Positions 21,439 to 33,121 of a DNA stretch of 64,000 bases are shown here, in pieces. Every line of letters starts with the position of its first letter. Positions within the stretch are counted from its first letter, which is position 1. Source of the stretch: Anaeramoeba flamelloides (taxonomy: Eukaryota > Metamonada > Anaeramoebidae); NCBI GenBank assembly GCA_027625915.1, contig JANTQA010000032.1, forward strand, positions 3,782,001-3,846,000, written 5' to 3'. A model generated the notes under the pieces. That model was not told the origin of the DNA. It was given only the letters and a program-made list of their open reading frames with translations, and made no database searches. The position numbers and the translations under genes were made by a program.

Positions 21439-23929
21439 GATTACTAGAATCAATTATTATTATTCAACAAAAAAATTGTATTTTTAAACTTCAATGTCTC
21501 TTTTTTTTCCTTTTTTTTTTTTCAGTGAAAAGGAAAAAGGAACTGCTTTAACATCCTTAGATGGTTTTTATTTATTTTGAAAACTAATTTGATTTTTTTT
21601 TAGTTCTGAAAAATAAAATTTTAATTTTAACTGAAAGGGCAATAATCAGTAATCTTAAAGATTTAAAACAAAAAAGAGCACTATTAAAAATTTATTTTCA
21701 GGTTTTTAAACTTGTTGAATTTTTGTAGATATTTCCCATCTTCATAGTATTTCATATGTTTTTTTATTTTCTTTCTTTCTTTCTTTTTTTTTTTTTGAAA
21801 GGATAATTAACGCAAAGTAAAGATTATTTTCATGGTATTTTTAGATATTATTCAAACCCCTTAGAAGTCTCTTTCTATCCAAAAATCTTTCATATTATAT
21901 GAGCTATTGATATATAATTAGTTAAAATTGAAAAATGGAAATTTTGAAAAGATAAGGAAAAAACTATGTTTTATTCTTTTATTGGATAAATAAATTATTA
22001 TGGAAATAAATATTTTGTTTTTTTTCGAATTATCAATAGCATATCTCTTCATATGTCCGTGATAAAGTTTTTTTCGTAAGTTTTGTTTTCAAGAATATAT
22101 ACACCTAAATAAAATTAAGAGTAACTTATGCTTAACTATTGATCAACTATTTTATTTTAACAAACCTCCAGAAATTTTATCGAAAAATTATTATATATTC
22201 AAATATTTCCAACATTTTATAATTTTTTAGTTACTCGTTTGAAAATAAATTATAGATCAGTCCAAAAAGACTTGATTTTGCAATTTTTCTTGTGGATGGT
22301 AACACAGTTTGAAAAAATATATTATGTTTTCCTCAAACAAATAAAAGTAGTTTTTGTCTCAACTGAAAAAACACAACTCCTTTTTTTCTGAACTGAGTAA
22401 AAAACACTCTACTAAAAAAAAAAATTCAGGAAAGAAAATATAAATTAATCTCTTTATTTATATGAGTTTTAAATTAAATTTGTCATTGTTTTCACTTTTT
22501 TAGATCAAAAAAAAAAAAAAAAAAGATAAAGTCTAACTACTTCTAAACATTCAAGTTATAAATGGTTTTCTTTCCAGCGTATTTGTATTTTTTCAAATCC
22601 ACTTGGTAATAAATAATCCTAAAAGAGAAATAATTTCTTTAATGAAAATATTTACTAAATCTCCAACTTTTGTAAAGATTTAATTTAATAACAGAAAATT
22701 TCTTCAAGAAAAAAAAAAAATCAAAAATTATACTGTTTCCTAGTCCTACTCTAAATTAAATAACATTTTTTTCTGTTAAGGTTTCAAAATTGTTTTAATA
22801 ATTTTCAAAAAAATACTTATATAATGAAATATCAACCTTCTAATGTTTCTTAAAATTAAGATATTTCAAGGCATTTCTTTTTCCAACCCAAATCTGTTTG
22901 GGTAAATCTCTTAGGATCAAAAAAACCGAGTTTCCTTTAAACTTTTTTAACCTTGTTAAATACGAATTTCTGATGTACTCTTTATTTAATCCCAAATTAA
23001 TAGTTTTTTATGGTGTTTTCAAAAAAGAAATTTAATTTATTAAAAATGGTATTTTTTTTCTTTATGAATCCATTGATCAACAATTACCATTCAATTTTTA
23101 ATGTTCAAATAAGAACCAAAATTATTTTAGTGGTGTTGTATGGAAATTTCAATCTACTATTATTTTCTTATAAAAAAAAGAATTTTTTTAGTTCACATTC
23201 TGAAATATTTTTCTAGTTTATAAGTCTGAAGAAAATCCAAAGATCTTCACAACATCGTTTAGAAAGGATATTTTTAGACAACAAATTAAACTTTCTCGAG
23301 TTAACTCAAAGATAAAATTTTGACTCTGGTAATTTGGGTAGAGTAGTAATAATTAATATTCATTTTGGAAATTGAAATAAAAATTTTCATTTATTAATTG
23401 GAAAATAACATTAATACCAATCAGTGAATTGTTTTGGAATTCATATTGTTATTTGAATAATAAATTGGAAACAATCAACATTAAGGTTTGATATATATAT
23501 ACTCTAATTTGTGCTTATAATTGTTTTTAATACTGATAAATTCAATAAATTGAAAATTATTTTTCTTTTCCTATTTTTCTTGTATAAATCGGGTTTTCCA
23601 AAAATAAATTGATTTTGAGATCTGTTGTAGTACCATATGTGTTCCTTTTTATAGATATTATTTTTGTGAACTCAAAATTTCAAAAATTAAAAAGATAACA
23701 TCTATATAATATTTTGTTATGTTTTAACTTTGAAATACATTTATTCTTTTTACTGCTTTTGCAAAAAATAAAGAAATTTGTTTCCATAACCTTTTTTTTT
23801 TGTTGGGTATTCAAGTTTTCTTTGGAAATAACAATTTTAAAAACAAAAAAACAAGGTTTTTAAAGCTCTGTGTCTTTCATTTTTTTACCTTTTTCTTTTT
23901 CTTTTTTTTTCCTTTCATCATCTAATAAA
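21439..23929. other. AT-rich intergenic stretch, no gene seen
   Basis: T-rich microsatellite CTTTCTTTCTTT near 21770, an A18 run near 22508, otherwise unremarkable. The frame at 23010-23216 (+) is low-complexity. The last 60 bp (T/C-rich, ending CATCATCTAATAAA) is the leader of the Rab gene. Confidence 0.5.
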
Positions 23930-26900
23930 ATGTCTCAAATGCAAAACCAAAACGTAGATATGAAAATTGTTTTGCTTGGAAGCTCGTATGTTGGGAAAAC
24001 CTGTTTAGTTGATCGTTTTATTAATGATCGTTTTGATTCTTCAACCCAACAAGTTTGTTTTCCGAAAATTATTCTTTTTTTCTCATCAAATTGTTTCATT
24101 TATAAATAAAAATGTTAATAATTAATCTATAGACCGTAGGTGCTGCTTTTTTAACAAAAATTATAAACACCAACGACAACAAGCTTGTACTTGGGATCTG
24201 GGTAAAATTTTTTTTCCTCAATTCTTCTTTACAAATCTCGATTTGTTTTTCAAACGATAGTGGATAAAAAAAAAAACTTACTTTTTTTTGTTTTTAATTT
24301 GTTTTTTACAAAAAAAAAAAAAAAGGACACTGCTGGACAAGAAAGATTTGAGTCTATGTCAAAAATGTATTATAGAAAAGCAAATGCAGCAATTATTTGT
24401 TATGGTACTTGCTTATTTTTTAATTTTCTTCTTTCTAAAATCCTCATTATATTTTTCCATTTTTTAGAATGCTAATGGCAGTTTTTTGGTATTGTAATTC
24501 TTTTTCAAAGTTTGTTTGTCTTGATCTTATTGGTTTCTTATTCAGAAAAATTAACAAAATTTGTCTTAATTCATTTTCAATCAAAGGCATATCAATACTA
24601 GCTTGACCTTTCTTTAAAGTGTTTGGTTGATCTGTTTTTTCGTTTTTCTTTTTTAAAAATGAAACAAAAGAACAGTCTCGTTCTCTTACGCTTTTAATTG
24701 TGATTTCTGTCAAACCAAAAACCCAAAAATTTCAAAAGCCCAAAAATCCAATTTTTTTTAATCAATTTAAAATATTAGTAAAAATCCAAAAATATATTGC
24801 CATTTTTAGAGACAAACAGATAAATTGTTGAGTAAAAATTAACTGTTCTAATTGGAATAATTAAATATTCTAAAACTTATCAATTATAACAATTTGATGA
24901 AAATAGAAATTAAAAAAATCCGAAATATTCAATATTTGAGGAGAATTTGACTGAAAATTATAATCTAATTTTGATGGTAAAATTTTAGAATAAGAAAAAA
25001 TGGTTCTTCTAATTTTAAAATATTTGAATGTCTTTTAATTTGACAAAAGTGTTTGATTATTTTGAAAATACATTAAATTTAAGAAAACTCTTTTGGTAAA
25101 AAAAATTTTTTATTTCTTTTATTCAATTTAAATTGAGAAATTTGAAAAAATTATAAAAGGAAAGATCTAAAGAAAATTAAAGACTTATTTTATGAATCTA
25201 AAAACAAAATTATTGTAGCAGAAGATGGTTTCTTATAAATTTAGATTTTATCTAAGGAATAATCATTATAAATTAGATTTTACTTTTCCAGTTATGTTCT
25301 CAATTAATTTTTCAGCTTTGGGATTTTTTTAATTTCTAACTTCACCAAATTGTTATAATTGATAAATTTTAGAATATTTAATCAATATTCCAATTAGAAT
25401 AGTTAATTTTTACTCAACAATTTATCTGTTTGTCTCTAAAAATGGCAATATATTTTTGGATTTTTACTAATATTTTAAATTGATTAAAAAAAATGGAATT
25501 TCCTGGGCTTTTGAAATTTCCTGGTTTTAGATTTGACAGTGATGATTTTTTTTATTATTGTTTTCTTAAATTGATTTTATAATTGAGTTTTTCTAACTGA
25601 AATCAAATACTTTATGTTTTAATTTCAGCAAATCGTTCATTAAAAGATCTCTTGACAATTTTCAAAGTCATTTTATTATTCAAAAATGCAATAAAGCAAA
25701 TTTCGTTATAAAGAAGTGTATAATTTTGAAACAAAATCAATGATATAATAAACACTTTTAGCATGGATAACTATTGATCACCATTTGGATAAGAATAAAT
25801 TTATTTCTCATTTTTCCAATCAAAAAAAAAAAAACCCAGAAATCAAGAATAAATATAAAAAGGGTGTCAAAATTTAATCCATAATAGGTATTTAATATAT
25901 GTATATATATATAATAAAGGTTTGTCAAAGAATAATTTTTTTAAAAACCAAGATTATCTAATGTTTAAGGAGGTAGGTACATTTTTCAAATTTTGATTGC
26001 CTCAGTTTATCACTAAACTGAAACATTCAAGTCATTTCTTTAAATAAATGAATATTTAAATAAATGGAGAGTTACAAATTTCCGAATATAATATATTAAA
26101 ATACCAATTAAAAATGGAAATCACAATAATTAAAAAGATTGATCAAAGAAAAAATAAATAACAAAATCATTTATTTATTGATCTTATCTGAAACATTTGA
26201 TACAATTACCTATTCTTTAATTTGATTTTATTTTTTATTCTTTATGAAAATACTTTTGATTTGAAAAATTTTTGATAAAAAAATTATTTGTTTACCTCTA
26301 AAGAATTTCCAAAACGAATTTAAAAATTTTAATTTTCAATTAATCCATCTAATTCTAGTTTTGGTTCAGAAAATAGGATATTTTTTGAATTCCTCTTCAG
26401 AGATATAGGATTTATTTAACTATTACTTTTCATTTTACCACCTTAAAATAAATATTTCTCTGAATTTTTATTTTTTTGAAAGGTAACTAAACAATAATAT
26501 TTTGTGATCTTTAGAATTTTTTTTATACAATTGGATTACTATTTAAAAAAATGAATTTACTTTTTCAATTTTATCGATTCACAGTTGAATTTTTAACTGA
26601 TTTAAAGCAATTGATGATTTTGAAGGTTTTTTTTATTTATAAATGATGAAAATTCGAAAGAAAAGTGTAAATAAGTTTTGTTTAATGAAAAGTCCATTGT
26701 GAATATAATATCGTTCATTTTTTACTGTAAAACTTATTTAACTCGTTTTTGATGAATAGCTTATAGATTGAATTGTATTTATTTCCTTTTAGATAAGAAA
26801 AAAGATTAAGATAAAAAATGAAAAAGAAAAAATAGAAAATAATTTCAAATAAGTAAAAATATAATAAATTATAACTTTAAGAAGTTAGAAATAGGAAAAT

Positions 26901-29900
26901 TTATTTTGGTGTCAAGATATCAACATTTGATGAAAGATCACTTGAATCCAAAGAAAAACTCTTAAAAATAACATACAATGAAAATTACATTGCTTATTTA
27001 TTCAATAATTGTATTAAATTTATGAGGAAAAAATAATAAATCAACTTTTTTTTTTTCTTTAAAGTTTGTATTCTAAGTAATTTTATTTTTTTCTAATATT
27101 TTGCAAAATGGAACTATAAAAAAAATTGATTTTCCATACTTTTATGAAATATTCATTAAATGAACCTGTTATTAATTTCCAAATGATAAATGTGAACTAT
27201 CTCATGCAGATTAGATTAAAAAAAATCAAATTGAATTATTGACAAATAACTTAACAATTAAAAGTTTTATGAATGATTTGAAATTATTTTTTTCATACAA
27301 TTATTCCGTATTCTTTAAATGTTTTTAACAATATTCAGGGGCACAAGATAAACTTAAATATAAAATATTTTGAAAGAATATCTAAACAATTGATTTTGTA
27401 AAAAGGGGTATTCAGAAACTAATTTTTAAAATAATAATATTAAACTCAAAAAAAAAATGATAATTTCCAAGAAAAAAATTCTTTTTTGTCCAAGATCTCC
27501 TAATGTATAATGAAATATCACATAAATAAAATTATATCAAAATATTCTGAACTTTTTATCAATTATTCTTCTATAACAAACAAATAAAATATTGCCATTA
27601 CATTTCTTTTTGATATTTTTTACTTTTTTATCTGAAATTTTCAAATTAAATCTTTAAATCTTCATTTTTCTTAACCTAATTTTTATTAAATTCTAAAATT
27701 GAAAAAATATTAATAGATGTTACAGATTATGATAGCTTTAAAAAGCTTCAATATTGGGTTGATGAAGTACGAGAAAATGAAAAAAATTGTGTCATATATT
27801 TTTGTGGAACCAAAAGTATGCAAAATTTTTTCTCTTTTCTTTACGATCTAATTTTATTTTTTTTATATACTAAAGATTTTTTCTTATTTTTATATTTGTA
27901 TTTTATTCTATCACGAGTATATATCATTAAATTATTTATTAATGAAAGGTGAATAATATTTTTTACTTATCCTTGTTTTTATTTTTTTATATGGCTTTTC
28001 TAGAGTGGGTATTCTTATTGTTAAAGAATATATTTTTGTATTTTATATTAAAAAAAAAATAATTTTTTACTCACAATATTAAGTGCTATTGTGATTCTCA
28101 TAAAAACTAAATAAATGGGAATATTTGGGTTGTGATTAATCCAAAGAAAATAAAAATAATTAACCTTATTAAAATGACACAAAATAAACATAAATTCAAA
28201 AATAGGGAAAAAAACTTTTTTTCATATTTAATATCAAATAGTAATTACTCGAGATTTATTTCCTCTATCATATCTCTCGGTAGAGACCTGTTTGTGATAA
28301 ATCATCACCGTTAACATTGTTGGCTCGTTCTTAAACATAAAAATTAAACTAAAAAAAAATAAAAATAAATAATAATAATCGATGTTATATTTTTGAAATG
28401 GCATTACCATTTTTATTCTTAGAATTTTTACGAAATTTTCAAATAATTTCTTTTAATATATTAGTATATAATTCCATATACTACATTACAATTTATTTAG
28501 TATTTTTTGTTTTATTTTAAAGAGAAATTTTGAAATTAAATTTTAATTTTTTTTTCAAAATTTAGTAAATATTTTAGTTTCAAAAAGTTAGTTTTCAGAA
28601 ATCATAGTAACACGATGCTTATTAATGGTTGGTTCGTAATAAAAACAATATAAAAAAATAATTTTGATCATTAAATTTTGTCTGTATTTTTACAAAATAT
28701 AAATTTGTAATTTTCATAGTTGATGCTTCTGTAATCTATAAAATAACAAAAATTCAAATTTTTTTTTTATTAAATGATTAATTTTTAAACTTTTTGGGTT
28801 TTTTTTTTTGAATACAATATTTTAAAAAAAATATATTTGTACTGAAAGGTAAACTTTTAAATTTAATTTTTTTTTTTAGTTATCTTTTTTTTTCAAATGA
28901 TCAAAGACTTTTATTTATTCGCTTAAATCAAGTCTTCTTAATATTCCAAAAAAAAAAATTGGTATTATTTTCTGTTTGACAATAAACAAGGGAAAATGGA
29001 TAAAAATTGTATTTTCTGAATTATGTAAAATGCGATATTTTATCCCTATAATTAAAACTCTTACTGAAAAATTAAATTAATTTCAAAATTAAAAATCTTC
29101 GAGTTTCGGATAATTTCAGAGTTCATCATTTTTCAATACACCTTTTAAAACTATTTTTGAACGTGGAAAGCATCAAAGTGACTGAATTGGTTAGAAATAA
29201 AATAAAAAAAAAAGTTATCAAAATTGAAAATTAATGTTTGCTTTTTCAAAAAGAAATTGAATAAATATTCTGAATCTTTTTATTATTATTATTATTATTA
29301 TTATTGAAGGGGTGTAAATTACACTCTAGTTGCCAATATACTTGAATTTCCTTTCAGTAATTTAAGCGTGAAATCATAGATTTCACGATTATTAATTAAT
29401 GAAAACAATTTCAAACTCTCTCAATTTAAAATTATTTCATTAAAATTTATTTTTTGTAATTTGTTTTGAAATATTAATCTATATTTTTCATGGAAATGAC
29501 ATACCCATAAAAAATGATCAATGTTTTCGATTATTTCAATATGTTTATATTTTAAACATAAAGGACAAATTTTATTTGAATTGTTATTGATTGCATAATA
29601 ATATCTTTTTAGGCAATTAGTAAATGACCTGAATTTTAGAATGGTTGAACTTGATGGATAAATTAAATATTTTTGTGTTTTAAATAAATATTTTTGATAT
29701 TTTATTATGAAATATTTTTGTGGTGTGTCATCGAGTATAGAGTTCCTAGGTTTTTTATTAATTTTTGAAATAAATAAAAAACTCAAAAAAACCTAGAACA
29801 CTTCACGAATAAAATAGAAAATCTCAAAAAAACCTAGAACACTTAATAAATAAATAGAAAACTCAAAAAAACCTAACGAAAATATATAGTTTTTCCAAAT

Positions 29901-31372
29901 AAACAGAATACTCAAGAAAAGCTAACAGCGGTTTTTTTTTTAATTTTTGCAATAAAAAGAAAAATTTCTTAAATTTTCGGTTTATTCCTAAAATTACAAA
30001 AAACCTAACGACACTTCCAACTTGTAGAATTCAGCAACTCATTATAAAATATTCTGAATTTATTTAACTTTTAAAATGAAACTTCATAAAAGATCTTGGG
30101 TTTTTTAGTTTTTTTTTGTTTTAAAGTTTTGTTTGTCAATATAAGTGTAAGCCAACTTGTTAAAAGAACGATAAAATTTTTTTACTTTTAAAAATATTTT
30201 TTTTCTTTTTTTGACTTCTGAAAACTTTTTTAAGAGGGCAAGTTTTGTAGATCTGAAAACCTTTTCTAATTTTTATGTTTCTGGATTCAGGGAAATTTAA
30301 GATGGTGTTTTGTTGAATTGCCTCTGAAAAACAATTTAAAATTTCAAATACAATTTTCCTTTTTAGATTTTGAACCTGAAGAATCAAATGAAATTTGAGA
30401 AGAAGATATCAAAAAAAAAAAAGATTTTAAACATACAATATCAAATGTGAAATATCTAAAAACACGAGACGCCCACTTTGAATTTCTTATCTTTTTTTTA
30501 CTAAAGTCCTTTTGGAACATTAACCAATATTATCTTTTGTTTTATCTAGTAACTCCAAATCGAAGAATTAATTGCAAAAAAATGATAATGAGATTAAATT
30601 TAAACTTTACTATTGAAAAACACAAGTTTCTGAAAATGGAAAATTAATATATTTTAATTTTAGCCATAGCGAAATTAAAATCAAGATACCTATAATATAT
30701 CTATATTAAAGGGTATTTTCTGATTTTTTTTTTTTTGGTTGTATGATAATTTTTCTTTTAATTTTAGTCTCGATAAAACGCCAACCAAACAGTATCGATT
30801 AAAAAGTCTTTATTTAGAAATCATTAAAATTGGTTTATTTCCATAATTTTTTCTCGAATAAAAGGTTATTGTTTAAAATGTGGAATTTCAAATAATTTTC
30901 CAAGTTTATTTTTTAGTTTTTATAACTCTGTGTGTTGTTTAGTATAAAGTTATCTCATTTTTTTGCGTTCCAAAAATAAAAAGTAAAAAATTCATAAAAA
31001 AAAATAAAAAAAGGATTGTGTAAGAGGTTATTTTCATGAAATATATTACTAAATAATTCAATGATTGTTGATTGTGTGTCTTAATACAAAAATATACTTT
31101 TATTTATAGTTGACCTTCTTGAAGATGAAAGTGATAGAACAGTGCCAATGGAAGAAATTGAAAAATATGCAGACAAAATGCAAATAACTTTATTTGAAAC
31201 AAGCTCAAAATTAAATAAAAATGTGAATAATTTATTTTTGAAAATTTCACACAATTTTATTAAAAAAAAAAATCAAAAATTAAATTCAAAAAAAATGGGG
31301 AATAAAAATTCCACAATAAATATCAAAAATGGTAAAAATCAACCAAATGATGAAAAGGGTATTTGTTGTTAG
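23930..31372 (+). CDS. RAB24: Rab24-like small GTPase, five exons, 210 aa
   Basis: Exons by GT-AG and reading frame: 23930-24052, 24133-24201, 24326-24404, 27717-27815, 31110-31372. The protein shows the Rab G motifs in order: P-loop GSSYVGKT (17-24), switch 1 with TVGAAFLTK (42-50), DTAGQERFE (65-73), an altered G4 GTKID (121-125) instead of NKxD, and ETSSK (153-157); it ends in Cys-Cys (209-210) for geranylgeranylation. GAAF, LGIWDTAG, YYR.A.AAI.CYD.TD and CGTK.DLLE are Rab24 hallmarks; Rab24 acts in autophagy and endolysosomal clearance. Unlike animal Rab24 (Ser), the switch 2 Gln is kept, so hydrolysis may be normal. Introns are 80, 124, 3312 and 3294 bp; the large ones hold repeats described separately. 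The start is the ATG at 23930, with an upstream in-frame GTG rejected. AATAAA lies at 31461. Family call sure; Rab24 subfamily quite sure. Confidence 0.92.
24447..24713 (-). pseudogene. Coding-like fragment in Rab24 intron 3, opposite strand
   Basis: An open frame of about 88 codons with balanced residue use (CSFVSFLKKKNEKTDQPNTL, IENELRQILLIFLNKKP, RSRQTNFEKELQYQK) and higher GC than the surrounding intron. No family recognised. It runs straight into the end of the foldback element at 24708, and on the far side of that element (about 25660-25690, minus) a second coding-like piece MTLKIVKRSFNERFAEIKT occurs. It may be a fragment of a gene that the element split, or a nested gene with the element as an intron. 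Confidence 0.3.
24708..25539. mobile_element. 832-bp foldback element (family F1) in Rab24 intron 3
   Basis: Ends CTGTCAAACC...and...TTTGACAG are inverted. Arms of about 230 bp (24708-24945 and 25305-25539) pair well: CCCAAAAATTTCAAAAGCCC with GGGCTTTTGAAATTTCCTGG, AGAGACAAACAGATAAATTG with CAATTTATCTGTTTGTCTCT, TCTAATTGGAATAATTAAAT with its mirror. Pairing continues weakly towards the centre near 25120. No protein. No exact flanking duplication could be fixed by eye. Confidence 0.75.
25540..27716. other. Remainder of Rab24 intron 3
   Basis: AT-rich intron sequence without recognised gene or repeat apart from the short minus-strand coding-like piece near 25630-25700. It ends with AATATTAATAG before exon 4: an A/T-rich acceptor without a pyrimidine tract. 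Confidence 0.6.
28245..28330. other. GC-richer structured patch in Rab24 intron 4
   Basis: About 85 bp less AT-rich than its surroundings, with possible hairpins: GATTTAT (28253) with ATAAATC (28297), and CTCTCGGTAGAG closing on a CGGT loop between them. On the minus strand GGTGATGA resembles a C box, but no D box CTGA follows at a suitable place, so a snoRNA is not supported. Confidence 0.25.
29278..29786 (-). mobile_element. LINE 3' end: reverse-transcriptase zinc-binding tail and (AAT)n tail
   Basis: Minus-strand frame 29786-29421 ends a non-LTR retrotransposon ORF2. It has CPLC...H....C (C-x2-C-x13-H-x4-C) with the typical ENIDHFLWVC, the zinc-binding segment found C-terminal to reverse transcriptase in many LINEs. 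After the stop about 115 bp of 3' UTR follow, then (AAT)8-9 at 29278-29305, the simple-repeat tail of such elements. The copy is 5'-truncated and begins at the tandem repeat at 29743-29932. Related tails lie at 47317-47590 and 55880-56372. Confidence 0.7.
29743..29932. repeat. Tandem repeat AATAAATAGAAAACTC + AAAAAAACCTAG
   Basis: Three to four units: CTCAAAAAAACCTAGAACACTT (as ACTC, A7, CCTAG, AACACTT) twice, then the CCTAACGAAAATATAT form of 1-118, then a decayed unit. It overlaps the 5' truncation point of the LINE fragment, just as 56598-56722 borders another LINE fragment. Confidence 0.75.
29933..31109. other. Remainder of Rab24 intron 4
   Basis: Two short frames have somewhat protein-like composition: minus 30160-30387 (KRKIVFEILNCFSEAIQQNT, NFPESRNIKIRKGFQIYK) and plus 30447-30647. 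Neither has a recognised domain or clear splice context, so I do not call them genes. The acceptor is TTTATTTATAG. Confidence 0.4.
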
Positions 31373-32100
31373 ATTATCTTTTTGAAAATTAAAATAATCA
31401 AAACTTTTAATTATTCTTCAAACCACCAAATATATATATATTTAATTTTTTTTTTTGATAAATAAAAAATAAATAATTTTTTAGTTTTTGATTTTACAGT
31501 TAGATTTTTTTATATTTCTTCTATTTTTGGTTAGTACATTCATTTTTTTCCATTTGTAGCTGGTGGCTTACTTTTTAAAAAGGATAATGTGTAAATGGTC
31601 TTTATTTTGTTAATTAAAAAAATAAACTGAGGTTTAGATAACTGTCACAATATTAATAATTCAAATAAATAAAAAAATAAAATTCAAATGATATCAAGAC
31701 TAATATTTCCAATAGCCAAAAAATAATCAACAATTACTCAATTTTGGAAAAGTCCAAATTTAAACACCGAAAAAAAAAAATCTTTTTGATTATTATTGAT
31801 GTATGAACTGTAAATTAAACACGAATGCCATTTTACTTAAATTTCTATCAGGATGTTTAAGCAATAAAACCCTCGTTTTCATGATTGTGAAGGGAACACT
31901 TAAATCATCTTTATGTTTAAAAAGCAAAAACAAAAAATCAAAAATAAAAAAATTTATAAGAAAAATTTGAAATTTAATAATAGTTTAAAAGAAGTAATTG
32001 GAAATAAAAAACAAAGAAAAAAAAAAAAAAAAGCATTGCTATACTTAATTAAAAACACCCAAAAATCACACCCAGGATACTTTTGGTTAATTTAATTTAA
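31373..32100. other. 3' flank of the Rab24 gene, AT-rich
   Basis: AATAAA at 31461. The Lys-rich plus frame at 31913-32095 is low-complexity. Nothing else seen. Confidence 0.5.
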
Positions 32101-32136
32101 TTTGATAATGGATCCTGAATATTTATTTGGGGATCG

Positions 32137-32370
32137 TTATTTAATTGTTGTAATTTCTAATGTTTTTTCTTTTGATCTGATTTGCTTTAAACTGGTGGTC
32201 ATTTTTAGCCTTTGCTTTTTGGTTTGTATTTTCAAGTTACTCATACCTTCGTATTGTGGTGTAAAAGTATTAGCTATGAAACTGCCTGATCTTTTTCCTT
32301 TGTAACTCTTCAGCTGAATATAAACAAGATTAAACAGGGAAATTACCTCGGTTAAAAATTTGTGGTTTTT
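32137..32370 (-). pseudogene. Coding-like island, possible C-terminal exon
   Basis: The minus strand is open from about 32370 to a TAA at 32137-32139 and reads FLTEVISLFNLVYIQLKSYK, GKRSGSFIANTFTPQYEG, MSNLKIQTKKQRLKMTTSLK, QIRSKEKTLEITTIK. GC is above the background. TTTATATTCAG before 32313 could be an acceptor. The plus strand also has a hydrophobic frame (32108-32305), so strand is uncertain. No family recognised; may be a remnant or one exon of an unrecognised gene. Confidence 0.3.
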
Positions 32371-33119
32371 TTACCCTCTATTTGGAATTAATTTGTTATT
32401 TTTATTTAATTTTGATTACAAAACAAAAACAAGAATTTAATAAATCACCGTTAGCTTTTCCAAAATTTCAATGAATTTTGTAAAATCTTTGATTTTTCTC
32501 TTTTCTTTTGAATATTGGAAAGGATAAGTACTTGGTAACACTCTGTGGTACTTGGCGGTACTTGGTGACACTTAACTGACACTCTCCAATGTTACTGTTT
32601 GATCATATTTATTATTATATTTTATTTTTTTTTTTTTTTAGATCTTCAAGGTATTTCCTTCCAAAACTATTTATTAATATTTTATTTTTTAATTGGTTTA
32701 GATTTGAATTTAATAATTAAAATTTGTAGTTATTTTTTCCCAATTAATAGTTTCATAATTATTTTTTCAATACTTTAATTTCAATGGTCATTATTCCGAA
32801 CTTAGAAATTCTAATTTATTTCCGAGTTGATATCTTCTTTTATAAATTTAAATTCTAGCTTGATCAGCGTTTACTTAATTATTATTATTGGGGGGGGGGG
32901 GGGGTTGATTTGATTTTTAAAACTTTTATTACTTATTATTCAAACAAACATCAATTTAGTTCAATTATCCAGTTAGTTTGAAAAAATAAATAATCTATAA
33001 AATAATTGGCTAAGGTATATCGATTTGTTTATTTGTGGTTTACCATGTTAGTTGATTTTTATGTGTTAAAAAATATTTTTATTTTTTTTATAGTTATCTT
33101 TTTCTTTTTAATTTTGTAT
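32371..33119. other. Intergenic with GTACTTGG mini-repeat and a G15 run
   Basis: GTACTTGG occurs three times in 32528-32565 (each followed by variants of TRACAC/CGGTAC). 32890-32904 is an uninterrupted run of 15 G following ATTATTATT, remarkable in such AT-rich sequence. No gene. Confidence 0.6.
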
Positions 33120-33121
33120 TT

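Noticed and set aside
28245-28330. C/D snoRNA
   Set aside because: C-box-like GTGATGA is present but no D box or terminal stem in the right position.
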